DNA from: Marsupella aquatica
Lineage: Eukaryota; Marchantiophyta
Assembly: GCA_973895155.1 (NCBI GenBank)
Contig: OZ316891.1
Coordinates: forward strand, 18,662,001 to 18,726,000
Reading direction: 5' to 3'
Length of the DNA stretch: 64,000 bases
In this document: one piece after another, positions 21,526-31,317 of the stretch
Layout of the letters: the number at the start of each line of letters is the position of its first letter
Numbering within the stretch: the stretch's first letter is position 1
Notes under the pieces: model-generated
Told to the model about the DNA's origin: nothing
The model's input: only the letters and a program-made list of their open reading frames with translations
The model's database searches: none
Made by a program: the position numbers and the translations under genes

Positions 21526-21849
21526 CAATCGGATATAATATCCGTTCTTATCAACTACGAAACTTTTTTGATCATATTGTAATGCACATCATTTTCGTTA
21601 AAAAAAAGGTCGAACATATCAATGAAATTTTTTGTTGAGGTATTGATGTGTTTTGTAACGGATATGATCCGTTTTTTAACGCATTGAAAAGGTTCCGTTG
21701 TTAATTATATCGGAAAGGAAGATATCCAAAGCCAAGAGTATGGCATATATTGTCATTTTGTGATAATGGGAATTTCTGATTCTAAAGGAATTGAGCGTTG
21801 ATTGTTTGCAAAAATTGAGCATAAAAAATCAGCTTAATATGTACTAGTG

Positions 21850-22065
21850 AATGGTTGCACCAGCATCGGAAGTTGAGGTACCAGCTTTAGAGGAAGAGGG
21901 ACAGATGGCTACACCAGCATTGGAAGTTGGGGTACCAGCTACAAAGGGAGAGGCAGAGATGGCTGCACAAGTATTAGAAGTTGAGGTACTAGCTTCACAA
22001 GGAGAGGCACCAATGCCTGCACCAGAATCAGTAGTAGAGGTCCCAGCTGAAGAGGAGGAATGCAC
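21850..22065 (+). repeat. 54-bp coding-like minisatellite
   Basis: Four 54-bp units on the plus strand give an 18-residue repeat of the type MATPALEVGVPATKGEAE, acidic and rich in Ala, Val and Pro. The frame closes soon after. Its unit length and even decay fit either an exon remnant of a repetitive protein or a simple minisatellite; I cannot decide. Confidence 0.55.
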
Positions 22066-22149
22066 CATCAGGTGCAATAGCATCAGAAGTACCAGGTTCA
22101 CCTATAATTTTTGTTATATTTAATACACTAAGTAAGAGACAGTGATGGA

Positions 22150-22442
22150 TGTTGGGGATAATCCCTATCCCGAGTCACCATGCACATGTGAACACCATAC
22201 AAAGTAATCGACACAGCGAGTACGTGGTTCACCTCATGACCAAGGCTACGTCCATGGGAAAGCAAGAGACCTTTACTTCTCTCTTGCCCAACTCCAACAA
22301 TGAACTGAAGATCCACCAGGGACTAGCACCAACCTTGGCTATATACACAACAACACTACCACTAACCTTAGCTAAGTCCTAACCTGAGTTAGCCTAACTG
22401 TGGTTAGCTCAAGAGTCACAAGACTAAGAGCAATACCTAACA
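22150..22442 (-). repeat. 3' LTR of Copia copy 2 (293 bp)
   Basis: On the minus strand it starts TGTTAGGTATTG and ends CCCCAACA. Its last ~100 bases are similar to those of the copy 1 LTR (a GGACGTAGCCT word, then GAGGTGAACCACGTA), supporting one family. It lacks the 18-bp minisatellite of copy 1. Confidence 0.85.
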
Positions 22443-22650
22443 AACTCCCCCTTGACTCTTGTCTTGGGGATTGGACTAATTGCTACTCTATGGAATCATC
22501 AGCGGGAAGTTCTAGACAATCACCTAAATAGGTCTCCCCCTAAAAACCATAAGGGTTAACTAAGGATTAACTAGAACTAAGCCGTAGCCAAACTGGAATG
22601 AGTAATCCATATACAAATAGTCACAACCTTGCTAAGTAACTCTACTTGTG

Positions 22651-24219
22651 CTACAACTGTAAAACCTGCAAAATACCACGGTGTCTTGAGAAACTTTCCA
22701 AAGGAATGACTGACTCCTCAATCTTGACTAGCTCAAACGTTTTATCAAACACTACTTGCCTGATAAAATGGTACCTCATATCAATGTGCTTCACCCTGGT
22801 ATCCATCACCTGGTTAGCAGCCAAGTGAAGAGCACTCTGACTATCACAGTTTAGAGACATTTTGCCATGCTCTAAACCCATCTCCGTGATCAACCTGTCC
22901 AACCAAATTGCTTCCTTTGCCGCTTCTGCTGCTACAACATACTCTACTTCTGTAGTAGACTGAGAGATACACTTTTGCAAGGTAGATTTCCAACTAATAC
23001 ATCCTCCTCCAAAAGTAAATACATACCTAGTTGTAGATCTCCTTGTATCCAGACAGCCTCCATAGTTAGAATCTACATAACCAACCAACGTTCTATCTGA
23101 TCTGGCATCAAATAGTAATCCATAGTCCTGTGTTCCCTTCAGATACCTGAGAAGCCATTTCACAGCTTCCCAATGTACCTTCCCTAGATTTGACATGAAT
23201 CTGTTAACCTTGCCCATTGCTAGGGCCAAGTCAGGCCTAGTACATGTCATCAAATACATCAGACTGCCTAGTGCCTTCTCATAAGGAATCTTAGCCATCA
23301 GACCTTTCTCCACAGCATCCGTAGGAGAGAAAGCCAATGGAAATTTGAAATGTGAAGCTAAAGGAATACTCACCGGCTTACAATCCTCCATGTTGAATCG
23401 TGCAAGTACCTTCCTCGCATACTTGCCTTGATTAAAGCATAACTGTCGAGTATCAGAGTTCCTAAAAATCTCCATTCCTAAGATCCTCTTGGCCTTACCA
23501 AGATCCTTCATCCTAAATTCAGAACTCAATTTTGCCTTGAGTCTGTCAACCTCAGATTGATCTTTAGCCATAATCAGCATGTCATCCACATAGAGAACTT
23601 GAATAATAAAACCAAACACATCATTTTTGACTGATTTTGTATACACACAAGGATCATACACCATCCTTGTAAAACCTTGAGCAAACATGAAATCATCAAA
23701 CTGCTTGTTCCACTGTTTGGGAGCTTGCTTCAATCCATACAAGGACTTGAGCAATCTGCAAACTAAGTTCTCTTGGCCCTTCTTCATAAAGCCTAATGGC
23801 TGTCTCATGAAGATTATTTCTTCCAAGTTGCCATAGAGAAAAGCAGTAACAACGTCCATCTGATCCATCACCAGACCAAAAAACACAACAAGCTGACACA
23901 AGATCCAAATTGTGGAATACTTAGCCACCGGTGAAAAGACCTCATTGTAATCCACTCTTTTCTCCTAAGTGAATCCCTTGGCAACAAGCCTTGCCTTGTA
24001 GATCTTGTCTCCACCCTTTGAAGGACTGTCCTTCAACTTGTAAATCCACTTGTTGTCCACCACTTGCTGACCTCTTGGAAGCTCCACCAGCTCCCATGTC
24101 TTGTTGTCACTCAAAGATTGCAACTCCCTCTGCATTGCTGCATTCCATTCATATTTATGTTTTGAAGCACAAGCCTCACTATACGAAGAAGGCTCTCCTT
24201 TGTCCAAGATCAAAGTCAT
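22651..24219 (-). pseudogene. pol: Copia RT and RNase H, copy 2 (decayed)
   Basis: From 24219 to 23965 it reads TWELVELPRGQQVVDNKWIY and KARLVAKGFT. A stop follows, then 23955 to 22651 is open with the DVVTAFLYG motif, SLYGLKQAPKQW, YVDDM, and the RNase H motif CISWKSTLQ with STTEVEYVVAA. Near the end, a short deletion removes the segment matching KLNPADAFTK of copy 1. The YVDDM catalytic residues remain. Not functional as it stands. Confidence 0.9.
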
Positions 24220-24351
24220 ATCATCATCATCAGGTGCAATATCAATATCATCTAGCTTAGATGAGTCTGCCCATTGACCATACCTGGTAGAAGACTCTAG
24301 TAGAACGATTGGAAGTTCTTCTAGTAGATGATTCAGGCTGATCTACTGCTG

Positions 24352-25841
24352 CTACTGGCTCAATTGAGGTACCCCAACAACAATTTGCTCCTCTTGTTCC
24401 ATCATAGGAACGAGCTCCATGCCCGGAGCTTCTCCATCTCTCCTATCACGAACATCATCATGACTAATCTCCCCCTCAACCCGGTCCGGGATGGGAGATT
24501 TCCCCTTGTCAGTATGGGAGTCCTGAGAATTCTCCCCCTCCTTTGATGATCTGGATTCATTAAAGGACACATTTCTATTGACAATTAGCTTACAGGTTAC
24601 TGGACCCCATAACCTATAACCCTTTACACCTTTTTGATAGCCAAGGAAAATGCACTTCTTTGACTTGGACTCCAACTTGAATCAAAGCTGGGAAGGTGTA
24701 AGCACATAAGCATCACATCCAAAAATCCTCAGATGTGAGTAATCTGTTGGACGCCCGTACCTCATTTCAAATGGCGTCTTGAATCCAATAGAACTTGATG
24801 GAGAGAAATTTACCAAATAAGCTGTAGTGTTGACAGCTTCAGCCCAAAACTCATGTGGTAAGCATGATTGACTCAACATACTCCTCAAGCGTTCCAATAG
24901 TGTTTGGTTGAGCCTTTCAGAAACACCATTTTGCTGAGGATTATAACTTGTTGTGAGATGATGTGTAATCCCCTGCTCCTTACAATACATTCCAAATTCC
25001 CAGGAACCGTATTCACTGTCGTTATCTGATTGAAGATATCTCACCTTGTTACCAATCTGATTCTTAAATTGGGCTTTCCACTCCTTAAAAGTGGCAAAAA
25101 TATCAGACTTGTTGTGGAGAAAGTAGATCCACACATACCTTGAGTAATCGTCTATGAACGTGATATAGTATAACCGTCCAGAGTGTGAGGGAGTAGGGGC
25201 TGGTCCCCACACATCACTATGTACATACTCAAATACCTCCTTGCTAGTGTGAGTTCCAACTCCGAAGGGTTTCCTGTACTGCTTCCCAAGCATACAATGC
25301 TCACAGAAATCTAACTTCTAGACTGCAAATTAGAAATCAAACCTCTTTTCAGAAGTATAGCCAAACCTTTTTCACTCATGTGACCTAGCCAAAAGTGCCA
25401 CAGCCGGGCTGTTTCCTCATGAGATAAGGTTACATTGGCTTCATCACATACTACTCTGCCCTCCAAAATATATAAATTTTTGTGCCTCTTTCCCTTCAAC
25501 ACAACCTTAGTACCGGTTGAAACCTGAATGACACCATTAGCAGAACTCCACTGATGGCCACTTGCTTCTAACATTCCAAGTGAAATGAGATTTTTCATCA
25601 TGCCAAGAATATGTCTCACATTCTGCACTGTTCTTACAACACCATCAAACATTTGTAATCTCACAGATCCAAGTCCAACTACTTGGCATGGGATTCCATT
25701 TCCCATCAACACTGAACCGTTGGAAACCTTGTAAGAACTGAAAAACTCTTTCCTATAGCAAATGTGAAAGGTACAAGCACTATCTAGTATCCAACCATCA
25801 TCTTCCTGATGTGATACTACGTTGAGGGCAAAGTAATGGCA
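24352..25841 (-). pseudogene. pol: Copia protease and integrase, copy 2 (decayed)
   Basis: Just after the shared UGA (25844-25842) the frame runs to the protease motif WILDSACTFH (~25790), which keeps the Ser that copy 1 has changed to Cys. The pre-integrase zinc finger (LGHMSEKGLAIL) is cut by a stop at ~25312. The integrase core (25293-24682) has HSDVWGP and QSDNDSEYG, against RSDNGGEY in copy 1, so the second Asp is kept. A further stop at ~24680 precedes the RDVSFNES-like end (NRNVSFNES). Confidence 0.88.
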
Positions 25842-25844
25842 TCA

Positions 25845-26889
25845 TAAAATGTCATCATCGAGTAAATCTACCTCATGTGCGTTGGATGCCGCATTAGCTG
25901 ATGGGGTAGAGTCCTTTACTCGACAATCTCTCTTCATGTGGCCTGGCTTGCCACATTTCCAACATGCGAGAGGCTTCCTCTCTTGCGATTTTCTTTTGGA
26001 TTTAGATCTCCCCCATGTTGTAGATGTAAATCTGTTCTACCCATTCATGCACTGCGCTGGTCTTCCATGATTCACGTTCAACGCAGTACCAGAAAAAGAT
26101 GTTGTCTATGCTAGACCTAGCTTCTTCTGAGCATCATCAGACAATAGAGAGCTCACCACCTCATCGTACAAAATGGACTTCAGATTTCTGTACAAGAGCA
26201 CTTGTTTCAAGCTAGCCTTGATAAGATGGCGGTAAGGACCTTAGCAGAAGCAAGGCCTTATCCTCATCTTCAACTCCCTTACCCAGGTTTGATAGATCCA
26301 CCGCCAGGCTGTCAAACTCATCCAGGTGCTCCTGCAACTTGCTCCCTTCTTTGAGCCTGAGGCTCATCAAGAGAGACTTCTTGTACAGCCGGTTTGATGC
26401 ATCTTCCCGGTAGTACTTCTCTCTGAGGGCCTTGAAGAGTGATGCACAATCCGCATAATCATCCAGCTTCTTGATGATATGCAGCTTGAGGTAAAGCATC
26501 ACCGCATTGACAACAATCACCTGCTCCTGTCTCCACTGCTTCATAGAAATATTCTCCTCTCCATCATACTGCTCTCGCATAGAGAGCAGATGATCTAAGC
26601 CCATGGCACGAAGAATACCCTTTACTTGCTTCTCCCATAGCAAGTAATCAGTACGGCCGTCGTACTTCTCCACCTCAAACTTCACTCCTCCAAATCTTGC
26701 CATCTCTCTCTTCTTCCCAACTACCGACAGCTCTGGTAGTAGAACAACTTCCTCCACTGCATGCCGCACCGGTGATGGTACCGGTGATACTTGTTCCTCC
26801 TCAGACTCTCCGTCTGACCATCGTGAACCTGAAGCTCCATCGACGTCGATTCTTCCAGTATTCTCCAGGGTATTCTCCAAGTCACTCAT
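25845..26889 (-). pseudogene. gag: Copia gag, copy 2 (decayed)
   Basis: The frame opens at ATG 26889 and is 225 codons long to a stop at 26212. Homology continues after a one-base shift (VLLYRN...YDEVVSSLL) and the zinc knuckle CWKCGKPGHMKRDC (~25957-25916). The last codons before the UGA read DLLDDDIL, aligned with DLLNDEYVL in copy 1. Confidence 0.88.
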
Positions 26890-27371
26890 ATGAGAAAATC
26901 AATCACTATATTCATTAAAACTGTACTTTTAAAAGTCCATAAGATGAACCCTAAAGTTATTTTTTTTCAGGCCAAATTTCTATTAAAGCATTCCCAAAAG
27001 CTAATTTTTTTCAGCCCAAATATACACTTTTGAACGCCCAAAATTTTGTTTTTTTCACCCAAATGTTTAATAATAACTTAAATCATATATTCTAATTAAT
27101 TTAAAAATTAGAGTAAATTTAATTTAGTCCAAAAATCAGAGGCCAATACCACTCAGACCATCTATAAATTCAAAAATATAGATGGTCATAAATCAAGGGT
27201 CAAAATGAGATTGACCCACTATATAATTATTAAATTGTCCAGTCCAGTGAGAGAGCCTCACACTAAGCATATATCCTAATTATTTACTTTATCCTACATG
27301 TTCAAAACATATCCTTTCAAGACATAATATGAATGTACAATTCAGGGTAGGCACTAGAGCAACCCTATCTC
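26890..27371. other. AT-rich spacer between Copia copy 2 and the FCP1-like gene
   Basis: No gene is seen. The first part contains the word CACTATATTCATTAAAACTG (26907-26926), whose reverse complement occurs at 43001-43020 beside another Copia leader. A run of CCCAAAATTT/CCCAAATG words (26960-27070) resembles 42790-42970. This suggests a shared unknown repeat at both sites. Confidence 0.5.
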
Positions 27372-28427
27372 CTAATGATCAAGACAAAACTCATTTGAAC
27401 AAGAAAGTCTGCTTCCTGATTTATCATAGCGGATGTCACGGTTGCAAGTATCTATCGCATGGTGGTTCTTAAACTTATTGGTGAGATCCCTAGTTCTGAG
27501 AACTTTCCAAATAAAATGCCTTCTATTTTGTGTATGAGGACCAGAATAGTTGTCTCCAAGTATTACGTTTGCAGTTTCTTTGATCTCATCTGTGGCCAAC
27601 GTCTCCAGTGGTGGGTAATGCTGCACCTCGTTCTTTCTGTCCCAAGGAATCTCTTCAGGAGTCACATCCAAGATGGTTCCAAACTCCCTATGGATACAAC
27701 GACAATCTCCCCACTTCTGTTCCAAAAGAGCATAGATGGCAGCATGATCCTCCTTGCTTGTTAATAAATTGAAAACAGACCACTTTGGATTGTTGACAGT
27801 GATATAATGTTGAACGCAGTAAGCCTTTCTCAATTTGCAAAGATACGGCCATAATATCTCGGGCAAAAAAGTGTCATTTGAAGTTGTGTGAGTAAATGGA
27901 TTTGGAAACAATCCATTCACGTCATAATTCAAAAATGCCTTCAATGGAGAATCATCAATAAGAACTGTATTAGAAGCATCATATTTTTCTGGAAAACGGT
28001 CCCAAATGGTTTGCAAATTCTTCAGAAGTAAATTGGCCTTCCCATCTGTTATATCTGGCCTTTGGATGCAACTATCAAAGGTATCTTCTTGAGTAAAGAC
28101 AAACTTGAACTTCTGTCGCTCCTCCTCAGTGAAAATCAACTCCATTAAGTCCATTGTTTTTGGCCTCCTTGCACAGGTCCAAATTGCGACGTCAAAAACC
28201 ATGAAAGCTGCATATAGAAATTCGTGGAGGTATGGGCGCTCCACATACATGAAATTAAACCCTCCACGTCTCCCCCAGTGCACACCACGTAAACTTGTCT
28301 GATTTCGCCATGGTCCTGAGCTTCTGGTCTTAATGCAATCCCAACAAATCTTGTTAAGGTCAAGAACCAAGAGCTTTCGCCGGATCGGAGAGTGTAGTAT
28401 TGGAGTGAATTCTGGAAACATTAACAT
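27372..28427 (-). CDS. FCP1-like (NIF domain) HAD-superfamily protein
   Basis: The frame is uninterrupted, 351 codons, ATG at 28427. The N-terminus reads RRKLLVLDLNKICWD, with the nucleophile Asp23 of the HAD DxDx(T/V) motif and Asn25 in place of the second Asp. Plants have a sizeable FCP1-homology family with DLNG, so the change is not unique. VERPYLHEFL and the VAIWTCA motif (~residues 62-86) fit the middle of the domain. The last acidic motif is VLIDDSPLKAFLN (Asp158, Asp159). The C-terminal ~150 residues I do not recognise. Without the second Asp, phosphatase activity is doubtful; a binding or inactive role is possible. The spacing to the methyltransferase-like gene (2.9 kb) implies no shared control. 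An upstream exon cannot be excluded. Confidence 0.8.
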   Translation of the reverse strand: MLMFPEFTPILHSPIRRKLLVLDLNKICWDCIKTRSSGPWRNQTSLRGVHWGRRGGFNFMYVERPYLHEFLYAAFMVFDVAIWTCARRPKTMDLMELIFTEEERQKFKFVFTQEDTFDSCIQRPDITDGKANLLLKNLQTIWDRFPEKYDASNTVLIDDSPLKAFLNYDVNGLFPNPFTHTTSNDTFLPEILWPYLCKLRKAYCVQHYITVNNPKWSVFNLLTSKEDHAAIYALLEQKWGDCRCIHREFGTILDVTPEEIPWDRKNEVQHYPPLETLATDEIKETANVILGDNYSGPHTQNRRHFIWKVLRTRDLTNKFKNHHAIDTCNRDIRYDKSGSRLSCSNEFCLDH

Positions 28428-28659
28428 AAGCCCTTAGTCAATGCGACTCAAAGTTTAAATTAGTTCGTGGACCCCCACCCTGTTTTTATTGGATTGAGAT
28501 TGAAAGTGGATTGAGATTGAAAGTGGATAGTTATTGATACAAATAAAAAATGTGTTAAAAAGTAGACAGTTATTGATATAGATAAATATGTTTCCGACAA
28601 TGGGTATCTTTATTGGGACTTGTCATTTATTTTTGCATGATAGAACACATTGTTCTGAA

Positions 28660-28806
28660 ATTGTTCAAGGGGTTCGACAGGATTGCAGCTCCTGTGAGGG
28701 AAATAGCATTGTTGGGGGCACTGGTGACTTTCGATTGGCTCAAGGGTGGGCAGACATCACCACTTACTCCTTGATTGACGTCGCCAATGCAAATCTATGT
28801 GTTTAA
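28660..28806 (+). pseudogene. Possible dirigent-protein remnant
   Basis: A short frame reads NSIVGGTGDFRLAQGWADIT, strongly like the VVGGTGxFRLARGYA motif in the C-terminal half of dirigent proteins (cell-wall phenolic coupling, secreted). The frame closes soon after at 28806. Upstream sequence (28588-28660) is open but unlike the family, and no barrel N-terminus or signal peptide is seen. Likely a fragment; the match is short. Confidence 0.45.
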
Positions 28807-31317
28807 CCACATATGTAGTACAGCATAAGAAAGTAGAAAATACAGACGTGGCTATTGTTTGCATGGAGGAAGTGGAGACAAATAGTCCTCGTAGTTTGTC
28901 TTCGCGACACTGTTGTTTAAGACATTTTTATCGACTCAGACCCCACTCATTCCCATGTCAGTCTGGTATTCTCATTTTAGGCAACTCCAAGGTCAACTAC
29001 TACTTGCCTGGTCGGTGTGTTCTTTGCGGACCAGAACTCCCCACATGAAACCAATTTCAATTAATGTATGAACCAAACGCAGCATAAACGAAATTTCTTT
29101 TATTTTAAGAAATAGTTCAGTTTGCCTGGCCTAGGAAACTTTGTGACGGTCTAGTATCAGTACTCTGTGTCCCGGGTTGCAGTTCACCTATTGCTTCTGC
29201 CCTAGTCACTTCTTTTAAGAAAGCTTATAACAGAGACCAATTTCAATTTTGACGAGTGTAAGAAGCGAAAAGAACATTCCCGACTCTGACAGGAGCAGTA
29301 GAGGGGGTTGATCTGGTTCCAAAAGTCCAAACTATTCAGAGGAAACTGAAGCGAATAAGCATCTCCAAAATGAAAATGGTGAGATGGCCACTGATTCCTC
29401 TATTGAAAAATCTGATAAGGTCGAGGTTTAGATTGTCTCTGCAACCGAGCAAGATAAAGCCGAAGAAGCGTGAATAATTTTGATGCCTAGAAACTACGGC
29501 CATCTCAAATAAGATTGCCCTCCCTGTTCAGAGCTTGAGCTGGATGCCCAAGAGCACAGTCAAGCCCTTAAGCAGAACAACTTGAGAACCAACATCCGAA
29601 GCACAGGCTACTCGACCAGCGCTAGGAGGTTCGTAAATTCCTAAATCCGTATAGCTATGAAGCCAAATCTGGAACATCTGATGATACCTCATAAATTCTC
29701 AATTAGAGGTCCAAGAAGCTCACGGCAGAAACCTAAAGCCTGAAACATCTTGCGCACTGTGGAGGAACCCTCCCAGAATCTTTCAAAATCTCTCATCCAT
29801 ATTCGGACATAGAGTTAGTATTTGCTACTGGCTCCAGAACTCTGAATCCTTAACGCTGACAGCGCTACGATCTCGGCTACGATCATATCCGGAAGCAACT
29901 GTCTGAGGGATCAAAAATTGAAGAAATGAAACAGAGGGGAAGCAATCTCTGGGAGCCGAAAGGAAAACATAAAGACAACCAGAAAAAGGAAGAAGCAAGG
30001 AAGAAGCAAAATGAGCGCCCGTGAAGGGCATTGGTGTCCGACATTCGATCGAGAATCAAAAGAGAGACATCAAAATCAGAAGGATTCAGCAATGAAAGTT
30101 GACCTTGTTTGATCGAACTGCTTTTGCCTTTTTCTTCTGATCAGGTCGCTGCCTTTCCGCTCTTCTCTGCCCCAATCGTGTTTCTACAGCATTTTATATC
30201 TTCTTGTTCAATCCTTAATTTTCTCTTTAAATTTTCTGTTGTTCTCTGGATCCTCAGGGCGTTGTGTTAGTCTCTCTTTACACTTTCACTTCGCCATGGC
30301 CTCTTTTGATCTTTGTTTTGATTTCAGGTTCAAATCGCAGTCCTTCTCTTCCTGATTCGATCGTTTCGTTCTTCAGTTTCTTCTTATCAATTCTGTTTGC
30401 GATCATTGCTTTTCCTGCTTTTGGTCCTTATGAAATGAACTCTCTTCTGGTTTCTTTGTTATCGAATCTTCGATCGGGCAGCTTCTTTCTCACCTTCTCG
30501 TTTCTCTCAACATTGCGTGTGCACACATTCACCGCACCATCACCATCAAAATCAACAACGAGAATTCGTGCAGAGGTTGTGGCGCGGAGGAGCGCTCATT
30601 TTACAGTTTGGATTGCGGGCGGGATGGATTGTAGTGGACGTTAATTACTTAACTGTTTCTAGTGACAAGTGCTTACTTTCGATTACACATTTAATTTTTT
30701 TATTACTTAATGGTTATTATTATTATTTAATGTTGTGCATTCCATTATTTAGGGGTTGAAAAAACGGTTATTGTCTATCTCAACTTCAATACTTTGTTAT
30801 CTAAAGGTAAATAATACGGTTAATTGTAAAAGAAGTTTACATGAATTTTTACGGCATGGCGTCCCTAGTTTTACCAAAATTCCGTCGCAAACACGAATGT
30901 GGGCATAATTTCATTGTGGAGACCAATTCGTTCCTGTTTGTTCCGGTTGTTGTTGACGTGGCATGCTATGGTGCCAGGAATTTTGGAAGGGACCTCTAGT
31001 GGGGTCCGTAACAATTACTACGGAAGAAAACTCTCAAAATTTGAAATCAAACAAACTTTGTTATAGCATTTGAAGTAGAGAGGAACGACCCTGGAGTGAC
31101 CCTCCTAGAAAAACATTAATTACATTCAATTGCCATTTTTTAGATCCAAAGTATACGTGGGTCAAACCCTTCCTCCATAGCAACGCTTTCCGAGGGAATG
31201 CCAACAAAATCCTTTGAGGAAGGAGATTCTACGACGGAACTTTGGTCTGTAAAAAAGTATATTATTACAAAGATAAAGCTTAGATTGTCATTAAAATACC
31301 AAGAACCAAAGAAAGGG
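28807..31317. other. Gene-free interval of about 2.5 kb
   Basis: Frames of 60-126 codons lie around 29825-30760, but none has a domain or consistent splice context. A/T-rich tracts occur near 30640-30780. A degenerate acidic stretch near 29330-29460 (ENGEMATDSS) could be an old exon; too short to call. Confidence 0.5.

Larger units (their letters stand above)
22150..26889 (-). mobile_element. Old Copia element of the same family (copy 2), without a 5' LTR
   Basis: On the minus strand, gag begins at ATG 26889, followed by protease, integrase, RT-RNase H, polypurine tract (AAGGGGGAG, 22454-22446) and the 3' LTR (22442-22150). The proteins are clearly related to copy 1 throughout, with the same start context TCATATGAGTGA. 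Many stops and frameshifts break the frame (gag near 26212; integrase near 25312 and 24680; RT near 23960). No LTR or primer-binding site is seen upstream of gag, so the 5' end is lost. Confidence 0.92.
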
